DNA from: Coniferiporia sulphurascens
Lineage: Eukaryota; Basidiomycota; Agaricomycetes; Hymenochaetales; Hymenochaetaceae
Length of the DNA stretch: 64,000 nt
Assembly (NCBI GenBank): GCA_002794785.1
Contig: NBBA01000006.1
Location: 62,001-126,000, forward strand
Reading direction: 5' to 3'
The notes beneath the pieces are model-generated. The model made no database searches and was not told the DNA's origin. It was given only the letters and a program-made list of their open reading frames with translations. Shown here piece by piece: positions 48,744 through 60,539 of the stretch (position 1 is the stretch's first letter; each line of letters begins with the position of its first letter). The translations under genes and the position numbers were made by a program.

Positions 48744-49381
48744 GGCGCGGTAGCAAGCAGCGGCCTCCCATGGACAAGGGCACGTGCCCCATGTAACGGG
48801 TTCTCCTTCAAGACTGAAGCGATGACCAGCTCGGGTCTGGTCCATGGAGCCAGAAATAGATTCATCCAGCGCCAGATCCGGCCGTGTTATGCGGAACGAT
48901 CATTCTCAGCCAACCGACCTGGCGAAACAATATCCATTTTTAAATGTCGGGGCCGAGTCCTATATCAAGTGATGTAGATAGTTTGCTATGCAATGTGTCT
49001 ATCGTGGTTACTGATGAACATTGGATTGCGTTGTCTAGAGCTTAGGTGAGGGCTGTGCCTTCTAGTAGTAGGGCGAATTAGTGTGATGGTCACGGTTTTA
49101 CGACTCATCAATAGAAGGGAGAGCGAAAGCAGGTATTATGATATCATGATTTGAGACACATATATTTGTTAGAGGGTAGGAAAGAGGAAAGTGAGAGAGA
49201 GAGAGAAGGAGAGAGATCTCACCATCCTGGGATTTCCCTGCCTCAGGTAATTGTTGAAACTCGGCAATCACCGGTTCAACCCGGGATAAGGACTATATAG
49301 TTTAGTGGATCGTTTTTCCTTTCTCAGTAGATATTTCATTCTCAGATGTTTTGTTTATTTTCGTCCACACCGCATATACGC

Positions 49382-49409
49382 ACCTCACGTTCGATACACG
49401 AACGCTGAG
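49382..49409. repeat. 28-bp module with internal inverted repeat, copy 1
   Basis: It starts ACCTCACGTTCG and ends CGAACGCTGAG. CTCA-CGTTCG can pair with CGAACG-C-TGAG around a loop of about 4-5 bases. Confidence 0.85.
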
Positions 49410-49491
49410 GTACGCCACTCTGCAGTTCTATTATTTTACTTTCATTCTAACTATAGTACTTAGCTTTGTTTAGGTACTTACTCAATTGATT

Positions 49492-49519
49492 ACCTCACGT
49501 TCGATACACGAACGCTGAG
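49492..49519. repeat. 28-bp module with internal inverted repeat, copy 2
   Basis: Identical to 49382-49409, spaced 110 bp start to start. GCTTTGTTTAG also occurs beside this module (near 49463 and 49519). Confidence 0.85.
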
Positions 49520-50066
49520 CTTTGTTTAGATTTTAACTTCAATAGTAATGTTGATGCGTTTTAAGTTCGAGCTCTAGTACATGTATGAAATGCTTGACTG
49601 TTTCTGGCTCTGCGTTGCACTTTGGGCATAAGGGCGAAACAATATGTTGTACATATAGGTGCCGCCTTACTTACGGACACCTTCTGGTTTTATAGCATTT
49701 CGGTTTTGGTACTCTTTAAAACTCAAGAGAAGTCATTGTTTAGTATCCTGAACAGAGAACGCAGGAACGACCCGACAATCCTTCCCGAAAGCAATAATGA
49801 TGGTGGATCCGTCGAAAATATTGGTTCTCTTCCGACTCGGACTTCCTTCGGATTTATTAGTGCTCAAAGTCCGAAATTTTTATTTATTTAGTAAAATCGG
49901 TCATATAAGCTACAATATTTCCGTCGCGCTATTAAGGAAGAAAGTTGTGGGTCTCGCTTAACCTTCGGCAACTTTTCCGGCTTTCCTAATTAGGGTGCTC
50001 CTTTTTCTTTCTTTTTAAGAGGCAACACTACTCACCACGCCGACAGTGTACGTTTACCAGCAGGCG

Positions 50067-51688
50067 ATGGAACGGGTCATCGCCATCCCCGAAGTATTGG
50101 ACGTTATTTTCAGCTACAATGGCCTAGCGGACAACGCCCGCTGCGCCCGTGCGAGCCACGCATGGTCAGATATTACTTTGGACCACGTATGGCGCGTAGA
50201 CCCTCCAGTGACCGCCTTGTTGCAGCTCCTAGCCCCTCTAGTTCCGTCTGAAAACTCTAGGAATGCAGACGACCCCAGTCTTGTGAGTCCACGGTTCGCA
50301 TATGCGTCCGAAAATGCTCTGAACGTAATCTCCGGAAGGTCTTTTCACGTGCCGTCAGACCTGATGATTGGCAGAGATTTAATGGATACGCAAAGCGAGT
50401 CAAGGAACTCGACATCGAAACGTTCATTTTTCGGCCAGTTACTGTAATCAAAGGCACTATCTCCAAAAGCGTGTTCACAGAAATATCGGCAACTCGCACT
50501 GCCGTGTCCATTCTGCCCAATCTTCAAAAGCTCAAATATATCGGCAATTTATCCACTTCCCGGCTCCGGTGCATACTCCTTTTCTTACAAAAACCAATCT
50601 GCACTCTTTCTTTCTCCCTGAGTGACCACATGCGCGATACCAGGAGAAACCCTCGGCCTCTGTTCGAAGAAATCGTTCGCCGCACACCTAACCTCACACG
50701 GCTGGATTTGTCGCTTGAACCAGATCACGAAGGCACCGAAGAAAATGTTTGTTTTCTACTGGACGGGCTGAAGTATCTGGAGTCCCTAAAATTGCCCCCG
50801 CGCAATCTCACAACGAACGTCCTGCATTCTGTCGCACGGCATCCCAATCTTAAACGTATCGAAGCGCTATTTAGTGACCACTGTGTCAGAGTGGGGGTTG
50901 ATTCGCAGCTACCTGACCTTGATAACACATTCACATCTCTTCAGAGTTTGGGACTACGGACAGATTTGGACACGATCACTCGTCTGTTCTCGTCTAGGAT
51001 CTTTTCATCGAGGATTAACACCCTTACCATCGATATAGTCAGCGAAGATTTGGCCTCGGATTTTCGACAGTGTCTCGAGGTTTTGGCGAGTTCATGCTCA
51101 GGACTAAGGAAACTCAAGCTTTGCACCCCTCGTACTCTTTCTACGTCATATAATTCTAACGCGATATCCGCTCGAAATCTTGCCCTACTCACGTCTTTCC
51201 TCCTGCTTGAAGAGTTCGAGTTGGAATCGGAAACGGCATTCAACGTGTCGGACGTTGAACTCGTCGACATAATAAAGGGGTGCCCATCGTTACGACGTCT
51301 GAAGCTGAACAGTGCCTTATTTTCTGATCCACCAACTTCACTCACCCTGAATTTCCTTGGATTGCTCGCCTCGGAGTCAGTGGGTTCGAAACTGGAACAC
51401 CTAGAGATATATTTGAACGCTTCAAAAAAGGATGATCTACCTGTGGCAGAAGGTCGACTGGAGAGTCTGCACACGATATCATTCGGCACGTCTCGTGTTT
51501 CTGCATCAAATGATAGGATCCCGTTGTACTTGAGCCAGGTGATCCCTGCGACGTGCCAATTTGACGTGTACCCGAGGCCGAATATACCTGAATACTTATG
51601 GTCTGATACAGACAGTGGTTTTCTGAAACGACGGGCGGTTTGGGGCGAGATTAGGAAGTCACTCGCACTCCTCGCTGAAATTCATTAG
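50067..51688 (+). CDS. F-box/LRR-like protein, array member 6
   Basis: Exons 50067-50282 and 50339-51688, with a 56-bp phase-0 intron, encode 521 residues. The start is set at the ATG of MERVIAIPEVLD. The frame is open a little further upstream, but without an ATG, so this copy is some ten residues shorter at its N-terminus than member 5. The F-box-like part is IPEVLDVIFSYN, then NARCARASHAWSDITLDHVW. Exon 2 starts VFSRAVRPDDWQRF, identical in this stretch to member 1, and holds leucine-rich units such as LDGLKYLESLKLPP and CPSLRRLKLNSA. It is a predicted SCF substrate receptor. Members 1 and 6 are close paralogues at opposite ends of the array. Confidence 0.87.
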
Positions 51689-52981
51689 AAGAACGGGAAA
51701 GGAAGCATGGAAGGGGGGGTCGAAATGCGATTTCAAGCCATGATTCCGGATGGGCAAGCGCACTGAACGACTCAAAAAGAAGAATCGGTACTTGGATTTT
51801 TACTAGCAATGCGCCGCCTGAAGAAACGGATCCGCAAGTTTGGAGTAGCTGTTGTTGTGTGGTACGCATTTTACATCGCATAATCGGTTACCGTATACCG
51901 GGGCGAACCGGCCGACATTGGCTCTAACTTAGAAGCTCAAAACCGCTCATTCGAGCGAATTACTATTAGTGTGCTGCCGTCTTTTCTTTCGGAGGTCGTG
52001 ACTCTTTTTTCTTCTTCCCGCGTCAATTTATTCGATTATTAAGTTACTACATCTACAAATACTCCGGTCGCACCGTACCCAGAGAGAGAGAGAGAAACGT
52101 AGTGAACACACAAAGACGGCATCTATTCTCGAGAAATGGTGCCTGAACACAATTAAAAATTGTTCAACCTCTGTCGGGTCTCTTTCAAAGCCGCTCCAGG
52201 AAGATGTTTCTTCCCGGAAGGGTTTTTTTTTTTGCTAAGTACGTCTGTCGAAACTGCTGACAAAATTTGCGCCCTTGGAAGAATAACCAACCCCTTTGAC
52301 CCGGTACAGAACTCAGGAGTTTTTACCACGTCGATAGCGGAACGTAGATGATGGTGCTCCATTATCGAAGTGTCCCAGTGAGTCCATACTGTATTAATAC
52401 ATCATCTAAGAAATAACGAATGATTTCGTGAGTGCCACGAACCTTAGTGTCATTGCATCCGTGATACTAGGACCGCATTTCGGGCCGATACCACGGTCCG
52501 TCCACAGCGTGAGTAGACAACCTGGAAGCCCGGGCGGGTCGGAAGATCGGTTACTGGAAATTGATAAAAGTGGGGAACTCCACACTCCGAGTATACTTCT
52601 CAGGACTAATAGGACATACAATTTGGGTGTGTATCGATGTCCTACTCGCTGTCCTTCCGGATTCCTACATGTTTTCTTGGGATTGGGATCCTCAAGCCGT
52701 AACAAAATGTGTCTGGGTCTACCGCCGTCCTGCATTGATCCCCGGACTTCACGGAGGGATACCGACGCTTGCTCGCTGTCCTGTACCTTCCCCACCAAAA
52801 ATTCGAGCAAGCTGCAAGGGCTTGGAATGTGTCGTATTTGTGCATGATACTACAAATTGACCATTCCACACGGCTTCCTTGGATTTTTGAGTATTAAAGG
52901 CCAAAGTGAAAAGCTATCAAGCCTCATCTCCAAGTCAGACCCGCATTTCCCCTCCCACTCAACTACCTCCAACAAAACAAA
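51689..52981. other. Intergenic between the F-box array and the terpene synthase
   Basis: The first part resembles DNA downstream of F-box gene 1, and the part near 51900 resembles the gene 2-3 intergenic region. An (AG)n tract lies at about 52081-52094. TATTAAAG at 52892-52899 is a possible TATA box about 85 bp before the terpene synthase ATG. No other gene is seen. Confidence 0.55.
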
Positions 52982-54134
52982 ATGAGCCTCCCTCACGAAT
53001 TCAAACTTCCAGACCTACTTTCTATGTGTCAATTCCCATGTTCAACAAATTCCGAGTACAAAAGAGCAGCTAAAGAGACTGTCGACTGGATTAGCAGCTT
53101 CGCTCCTCTCGGCGCCAACACCCGTGCCTTCTTCACAGAAATGGACTCGGTGTTACTGGCGGCCTACGTTTACTCATACGCCCCATACGAGAAGTTCAGG
53201 TTATGCTGTGACCTAGTCAGCATCCTTTTCGGCATGGACGAAATCAGCGACGTACAGGACGGCATAGGTGCCCGTTCAACGATGGAGCTCCATGTCACCA
53301 GCCTACGCGGCGAACCGTATGATGACTCGTCCGTAACCCGAATGACTACAGCGTGAGTATCTCTTTAGTTCCTCTTCCATATCCTCTGTCTCCGTCTAGC
53401 CATTAACGCGTCCCCCACCTAGTTTTCGGGCCCACCTCCTCGAGCAATTTGGGCCGAAGAATCTGGTTCGTTTTCTTAATAACTACCAAAGCTACGCAGA
53501 CGCCGTCAGCAAAGAAGCCGAGTACCGCGAGAAGGGGACGGTTCTCTCTTTAGAAGATTACCGGATTTTTCGGCGAGAGAATGGCGCTGTCAAGACTTGC
53601 TTCGACATCATAGAAAGCTGCTTCGGAATCGACTTGCCAGATGAGGTCTATGAAGACCCCACATTCAAGCGCATATATAATGCAGCTCTGGATATGGTCC
53701 TATGGTCTAACGTAAGCGGTATCTTTCTTGATATGTATCCCATCAGATGAACATCACACTCACACCTGCGTCACCAGGATATCTATTCATACAAAATGGA
53801 ACAGTCAAGGAAAGGCCATTCGTGCGCGAACGTCCTCACCGTCATAATGAAGGAGAAGGGCTTCACTCTCCAGCAGGCAGTTGACTACGCCGGTGCAGAG
53901 TTCCAGGCCCTTCTCGGGCAGCTCGAAGCAGACAAGGCAGTCCTCCCATCATTCGGCGCAGCCGTCGACGCCGGACTGAGGAACTACATCTACGGTCTGG
54001 AGAACTGGATTGTAGGGAACATGGTGTTCAGCTTCGATACGCCTAGATACCTTGGAGAGGAGCGTAAAGAGATAGAAAGGACACTCATAGTAAAGTTATG
54101 CACTCTTGGTGATGTATCTTGTCCTGAAGTTTGA
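52982..54134 (+). CDS. Sesquiterpene synthase (class I terpene cyclase)
   Basis: Exons 52982-53352, 53423-53711 and 53778-54134 join in phase (introns of 70 and 66 bp) and give 338 residues, normal for basidiomycete sesquiterpene cyclases. The first metal-binding motif is DEISD (86-90), a D-E-x-x-D version of DDxxD. The second, NDIYSYKME (220-228), is a complete NSE triad (N220, S224, E228) formed across the exon 2/3 junction. The R310-Y311 pair near the C-terminus is also typical. The enzyme should ionise farnesyl diphosphate in the cytosol with Mg2+ and cyclise it; the product cannot be told from sequence. No P450, oxidoreductase or other tailoring gene is adjacent, so it is not in an obvious biosynthetic cluster. 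Confidence 0.95.
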
Positions 54135-55164
54135 GCACAATAGTAGGACTCGGAGGTTGAACGTGTGTATAATATGTAACCTCCCGGTTACTTACCGGCG
54201 ATCTTGCTTTTTTATTGTGGGCAGTTTCCTTTTTCGCTCACGCATATAAGTTGACTTCCTGCATTTTGCGAAAATCGCGACTCTCACTATTCTGACGTCT
54301 CGAAATACAGTCTGGTCATATTATTTACCCAAGTATCTCCATTAATCGCGGTGGTTTCCATAAAAGCGTCATTCGCCATTCTCAGGCTGCATCGTATGGA
54401 GATTAGAACGTACTGTTCTAGTTCAAAAAGGACAAGTCGTTGCCAGTGTCCACTACACTCATTATTCAGCCTGCCACTTTCCATTCCCCAGAACACGACT
54501 GATTGCACAAGCTTTGCTCGAAATCCAAGAACCGGATCGCCCCTCGCCCGAGACCATTTAAAGTTTTAAGTATACCTCATCCGCGCATCCGAGTCCGAGT
54601 CCCGGCTCAGCGGCACCTTCAACCATCTGAAAACCCGCGAGGCTTCTTCGTCTTCTTTTATCAGCCTTCCATTCTTCACCCTACGTACGCGCACATATTT
54701 GTAATCTTTAGTGAGTTCGGTCCAGACTCCAAGTACATGTACAGTACATGTAGCGGGGTTTCTCCCGAGTCCCCCGCACGCACTGCAAATCTTTAGAAGG
54801 GAGAGGCTATTTTCGTCTCCTCAATCACTGGCACATGATTGCGGCCCGGTGCTTCTGAATCGCCAGCGTAAAGTTTTCAAGTTACGCTCACAACCTCAAC
54901 ACACATTCAAACCCAGGGAAAAAATTGGAGACCATCAGCGCAGAGAGAGTACAAATACAGTCAGGTAAAAAAAAAGGCATGTCATAAACAAGAGATGTAA
55001 AAGAAAAACACTACGTTAAAGCAGAAATCGGAAATAACAACAGCGAAGTTTTTTTCCCAAAAAAAATGACATTAAAAGCAGGACAGAAAGCGGAGTCGCG
55101 GGTATATGATGGATACCGCAACCGTATGTGGTAAAAGTGAAGCAAGAAACAAGAAACAGACGCC
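54135..55164. other. Convergent intergenic region
   Basis: About 1 kb between the 3' ends of the terpene synthase (+) and the sugar transporter (-). No gene, repeat or mobile-element end is recognised. Confidence 0.5.
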
Positions 55165-57418
55165 CTACACCTTGGCTTCGAGGTCCGCGGAAGGGTCCGA
55201 GCGCGTCTCGTGCATGTCGTGATCGATAACTGCGATTTAAAAAAAATTGAAACATGAGGAACGGCTGCAAAGGATTTTTGCGGATCAGTAGACATACCAC
55301 GCTTGGTCTCCCTGATTTTGGCATCGCGCTGTTCTTGTGAAACAGAGCCGAAGATGATGTCCATTTCCTCGAGACTCCTTCCCTTCGTCTCTGGAATAAT
55401 TCTGGAACAGCAAAGGGAAAGAAGGAAAAAGGAAGGAAAAAATACAGAGGCGCAGATGAGTAACCACCACCACTTCAACCATAGCAAAGAAGTTTACGTA
55501 CAGCGAGAAAACGAACATGGCACCGATATTTACCGTCGCGAACATCACGAACACTTTCCAGCCGAGATTCGCAATGATATTTGGCGTCACGCGGCTTACG
55601 ACGAAGTTCCACAGCCACTGACTTGCACTCGCGAGCGCAAGACCGTAGTGACGCGTGCGCGTCGGGAAGATATCGGAGACATACACCCACGGGAGTGGGC
55701 CCCAGCCCATGCTGTAGAATGCGACGTAGACGTACAGCATCGCGGCCATGGCCTTGCTAGCTGGCGGCGGAACCGCACCGTCGGCGAGGGTGGTCGGAGG
55801 CGGATGCGTCTTGAGGATTGCGCCGATAATGAAGAAAAGTGTGCCCATCCCGAATGCGGAAATCGCGAGCGAGAGCTTACGACCGAGAGTCTCGACGAAG
55901 AAGAACACGAAGATCGCGGTGGCGACGACCTTGACGATACCGTAGATACCGGATGCAAGCAGCGAGTTGGTCGCGCCTTTGTAGCCGATCTACCACGGAC
56001 GTCAGTTCAACCATTCCGTGAAATATTAGAAAGAAAGATATCCTTACAGCCGTAAAGATTTGCGGAGCGTAGTAGCTGACCGAGTTCTGACCAGCCCACT
56101 GCTGAAGGAAAAAGATGACGAATGCAATAACAAATCGGACGAGGTTCCCCTTTCCGAGGAACGCCTCCTTCAGTCCAAGACCTGTGCGCGCCTCGCGCTC
56201 CTCCTCAATTGCCGCCTCGATCTCAGCCATTTCGTTCCGTAAGGCCTCGCTGTCAATGTGCTCCTTGCGCAGGTACGCGAGGTTGCGAAGCGCGTCATGT
56301 GTGCGTCCGCGCGATGCGAGGTAACGGGGTGACTCCTTGACAAAGAGAAGGCCGATGCACATGATGCCTGCAGGCACGATCTGGAAACCGAAGGGGATTT
56401 GCCATACGCGAGGGCCGTTAGGATTATGTTGACTGATACCGACTAAATACGACGATTTATTTATCAGATTCCTTCGATAATCGAGTGCATTGAATAGAAA
56501 GAAGAGACGTACAATTAATGAAATAGGAGATCATTACACCGATGGCAACCATAATCTGGAAGAGACCGGTGATACGTCCACGGACGTTTTTCGGCGAACA
56601 CTCTGACACATATGCGGGAGCCACGGCAGAAATTGCACCAACACCTACACCAGCGACCACTCGACCACCATAGATGTAGCCTATGCCACGACCACCCACA
56701 CCAGCGATGGTTTGCAGAATCTACAATCAATGCATGTTCAATCACGGAAAGCTCCATAGTAGGACAGGTAAGCTTACCGCCCCGACAACAAAAATCAAAG
56801 TGAACCCAAGAAGGGTGTTTCTCCGACCAATACGGGCTGAGAAGAGACGCGTCAGTTCCCGCGCGGAAGGGACAAGAATATGCCAAGTCGAAAGTTAACA
56901 TCAATAGATCAAACTTTGTGTGCTATAGCGTCGTGCCACACAATAAAGAACGCTGATGCGCCCAATACGGGAATCCGCGTCCGCATAACGCCCGACGGCC
57001 AGAAGAGAACCGTATGGACCCGAAACACTGCAGACGGAACTCACCCGATATCGGAGCACTACCCAGGGCACCGAAGAATGCACCGGCCTGGAGAACCGAG
57101 ACGACGTTCCCCGAGAGGTTCGTAACGTCGGTTTTGTTCACCACACCATCCGCATTTGCAAGGAAGTGATTCTGGAATGCTGCTTGGGAGACGACCGAGC
57201 CCGCAACACCACTGATAGGCGAGTTCAGCTCAACTCTGCAGTCCAAAAGGAGAGACGTACGTATCGTAACCGAAGAGAACGATACCCCAGTACGCGATGA
57301 ACGCGAGGACTGTAAAAAAATAAGAGACGAACGTCAGGAAAAGGCTTCAAGACTGAAGACGATTGGAGAGAGGCATACAGTAGACGCGACTGTTCTTGAA
57401 GATAGACTCTTTATCCAT
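55165..57418 (-). CDS. MFS sugar (hexose) transporter
   Basis: Nine minus-strand exons (57418-57379, 57309-57261, 57211-57045, 56836-56778, 56720-56513, 56442-56048, 55989-55502, 55401-55298, 55229-55165) all join in phase and encode 524 residues. Family signatures appear in order: FGYDTGVAG in helix 1, RIGRRNTLLG, GRVVAGVGVGAIS, ECSPKNVRGRITGLFQ, KESPRYLASRGR, QQWAGQNSVSYYAPQ, VETLGRKL and PETKGRSLEEMD. These define the sugar-porter branch of the major facilitator superfamily, with twelve membrane helices, in the plasma membrane. It most likely imports hexoses by proton symport. A TATAAA on the minus strand lies at 57501-57506, about 85 bp upstream. Its place next to the terpene synthase looks coincidental. 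Confidence 0.95.
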
Positions 57419-57500
57419 CGCGCTGGGAGGTGTGTGGAGGAGGGCGAGCGAGAGTGGCAAATCGTCCACGAAGAGGAGAGCGAAGGCGGAAGCGAGTTAC

Positions 57501-57506
57501 TTTATA
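57501..57506 (-). promoter_or_regulatory. TATA box of the sugar transporter
   Basis: TATAAA on the minus strand, about 85 bp upstream of the ATG at 57418. Confidence 0.5.
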
Positions 57507-58890
57507 GACAGGTGGTATAATCCGGGGCGGGCCGCGGAGGCCATCTGACACGCTCCCCCAGACTCCTATTTTTTCCAGAAATGATGGATATTCAATAAAG
57601 CGATACGGTTGACGTTGCCTGGGTGCCTGAGATGCCGTGGCGATTACATAATCCGGGGTGGACGCCTGACTTCTCCCCAGCTCAGATCGGCGATCATCTT
57701 CGGCTATGGGTGCGTCCCCGCTTTATGCGTTCCTTTTCATCCACTCACATCCTTAGAAACGCACGGGTCCAAACGTATATGTCGACAAGGTACGCCGTAG
57801 TCTAGACATCGGGGTGGGTAGGCGGCCCGCACCAGGGTCTTTGAAGTCTATTAGCTCGCTTAACGGTCTAATTTTATCATTGAGCAAGACAAGGCTACGC
57901 ATCCCTCTCGGAAGACTTGCGCCGTGGCTTCGGACTGAATGTTGCAGAAAAGGCGGTCTGAGAAGGCAGTATGTGCGGCTAAGAAGGCTTTATTACAAAG
58001 ACCGGAGTAAACTCGGCTCGACTACGTCGGGTTCTGATCGGTAAGCATACTGGCGCCTTCCCTTCAACCGTTTCTCCTTCAAAAATGGGTGTCTGTCTGC
58101 GTGCGTCTTCAAGTTCTCCGTGACACCTTTATTTACACTTCCTCCAACAACGACAACTGGGTATACTGAGTACTCGTACCGCAATGGACGCAGCAGTACA
58201 TGTGTGCGTTCCAACGGTGATTTAAGAAGTGGGAAAAAGACACGGCGATGGCTTTGAAGTGGGGGATCGAACAGCCCTACAATATTTGAACCACGCTGAA
58301 TCGAAGCGGAATGTGCACAAATCGTCGAGGGTCTGTTGTCAGCAGAGCCGCTTCGTGATAGCTGCTACGCCGTATAAATGTAAGCCACATCCCCGGATAG
58401 GTCACGGCCCGCCCGCACTCTGCCCTTATTGAAGTATAACTTAGGAGTGACGGCAGCTCCGAAAGTTAAAATCAATCACCAAGTTTCTCCGTGCCCTCCG
58501 AGCCAAATACGCGATTAAATCGAACACAATAAATCTCCCAACAACGGCGTTAAAGTATCCGTTAAAATGATCAGGAATGTACGGGATCACAAAATAAGGA
58601 ATGGGTAGACGGGAAAATGAGTAACTCAGGTCTCCGTTAGTGGTTTAGGACTCAGAGAGCCGGTGATCCAACCACGGAAATAAGTCGAGAATGATTAGCA
58701 GGTTCCCACGACATGTACGGTACCTGTCGTCCCCACACCACAAGGCCACTTCCCCGGCCTGTAGACCACTTACGCCAAGGCACTTTCTGCGCTTGACATT
58801 GTATGTACCTTTTTTTTTTTTTGGAAACGACAATAAATATCATGCCTTGTCAGCCAAATCAAGCGTTTTTTTTTAATTACCTACAGCACT
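57507..58890. other. Intergenic, nothing recognised
   Basis: About 1.4 kb without recognisable genes. Poly-T runs occur near 58810 and 58866. Short frames here have no known features. Confidence 0.5.
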
Positions 58891-58895
58891 GTGTC
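58891..58895. repeat. GTGTC target duplication (left)
   Basis: GTGTC precedes TGTTAGG, and a second GTGTC follows CCTAACA at 60357-60361. Confidence 0.75.
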
Positions 58896-60356
58896 TGTTA
58901 GGACCAAGGGTAACCATGGTTAGCCAATGGAACAAGTAGTCGAGATAGAGTTGAGGCATGTGATTGAGTCAAGAATAAGTTGGTAGATGTTGGTACTTCA
59001 CTCAGGAGAAGTCTGAGAGAATTGAGAAGGTGAATTAAACTGGGGGTCTAGGCTGGTCTAGGCCCTCCTTATATACATGAAGAAGAAGCTCCGCTTTCAA
59101 GCGGACGCTCCACAAGGCTCTGCAGTTGGAGCTATGACGCCTCACAGTGTTGTCATAAGCTCCACTGACTTGGAGCTGCGTACCAGTGCAATGACCTCAT
59201 TAGAGGATCATATGAGAAATAACTATCTACGATTGGCCATTGGTGCTCCACTGAGCTCCACTGCATGTCATGCGCTCCACTATGCTCCACTAGGCTCCAC
59301 TGAGCTCATAGTGAAGTCATAGGTGTCATAATGACTTCACCATGATGCTTAGGCTGTGCGCGTTGCCCCACTGTTCTGCACGCTACCCTGTAGTCTTATG
59401 TGCCAGTGGCTTCTTGTTGAGATGCTGCCTAACAGCTTGATGATTGGTAAGTTGTTGACTTGTCTCGTTGGCCTCCTGTACTGGTTCCTCCATGTTGTCT
59501 TGTCATATTGGACACTTCGCCATTTAGAGTTTGTGGCTGGCTTCGGTAAGTGCTTCGGTTCCTGCCAAGTGTGGCTTAATCACGTAATGCGATATTGGCT
59601 AAAGGTCCATAGGCAGGTACCTTTTGGTTGGTGTCCTGTCGTCAATCACATTGTCCAGCGGTTCTTTAATGTGGTTTATCCTAGCAATACGTTGCATGTA
59701 TCCTGGAGGTGGCGCTGGGGGTGATCCATTTGATAACCATAGTGTTATCACATAAAGATTAACATTGCCGATCTGTTGATCGGCGGTCATCAATCCCTTT
59801 GCTGATAGATTCTCGAAGAGGGTGATTACCTTTGTGCGTAATCAGTGAGCATTAGCTAGGAATGTGTTATCCTGCAACGTCCTGTACAGGAAGGATCCTG
59901 AGACCACTCATAGGTCACATTCCTTGTCATGTATGTGTGGGTTCACTATCGTCTGGACATGGACGTTGTGCAAAAACTCCTGTACATTTGTACTGTGTGC
60001 GTTACCCTGACCTCCGTGCCATCGCCTATAGGGTCTACAGCATGATCTGTAGTTACCTGGCAGTTCGTGTACCCTGCCATGTAAAAGCATTCAGTTATTA
60101 CTGTGTTAAATGCTTCCCATGATTGATTGTATGCAGTCCGGCATCGGTGGCAGAGTATTGACGGGTCAAGAGTCTTTAGCAGTCGCTTGAGCATCGTAAT
60201 TGGCCTGATGTTCCCAAGAAGTCCTGGTTTTCTAGTTAGTTCTGTCCCCATGTTGAATGATCGCTGGATAGTCTCCATGGGAGTCCCTTCCTGTATTGGT
60301 AGTCACTGGTATCATTGTCTAAGCTTGTAAGCAAGCTTATTCATCAATTCCTAACA
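58896..60356. mobile_element. LTR-like element (solo LTR or short non-autonomous LTR element)
   Basis: The 1,461-bp segment begins TGTTAGG and ends CCTAACA, so it has the canonical TG..CA ends with a 7-bp terminal inverted repeat. It is flanked by the 5-bp direct repeat GTGTC. An internal CCTAACA also occurs at 59428-59434. I see no second copy of the left part that would mark a pair of LTRs, and no gag or pol motif. A long solo LTR is the simplest reading; a short defective element is the alternative. TTATATAC near 59068 may be its promoter. The octamer GCTCCACT occurs six times between 59159 and 59301. Confidence 0.7.
59159..59301. repeat. Six dispersed copies of the octamer GCTCCACT
   Basis: Copies start at 59159, 59245, 59255, 59274, 59284 and 59294; the last five lie within 57 bp with 10-20 bp spacing. 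They are inside the LTR-like element. Confidence 0.85.
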
Positions 60357-60539
60357 GTGTCCTAGCTAAACACCTCACGGACCACACTCCCCTGGTTTGC
60401 TGAAGTCCAGAAATGCTCAAATATATTCCTCAATGACGTCTGTCCCCAACTGACGCAAAGGCTACCATCTTTCTCCAGGTGATGCAGTCACTACTACTAA
60501 TAAGGAGAACTCAATTGCTGCAAACTGACACATCATATA

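Larger units (their letters stand above)
48744..50066. other. Intergenic between F-box genes 5 and 6, with short repeats
   Basis: It contains a (GA)n tract near 49193-49216 and two identical 28-bp modules at 49382-49409 and 49492-49519. No gene is recognised. A B-box-like GGTTCAACCC near 49273 lacks a foldable tRNA around it. Confidence 0.6.

Noticed and set aside
49240..49300. tRNA or SINE suggested by GGTTCAACCC
   Set aside because: No acceptor, D or anticodon arms can be folded around it, and no A-box is found at proper distance.
55303..56055. 250-codon plus-strand frame opposite the sugar transporter
   Set aside because: It is antisense to transporter exons that are in frame and carry family motifs.
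52982..57418. Terpene biosynthetic gene cluster
   Set aside because: Only a terpene synthase and a hexose transporter are adjacent; no oxidising or transferring enzymes are present.
59599..60278. Gag-like or other coding frames on the minus strand within the LTR-like element
   Set aside because: The frames are short, lack zinc-knuckle or protease motifs and I recognise no family; insufficient to call coding.
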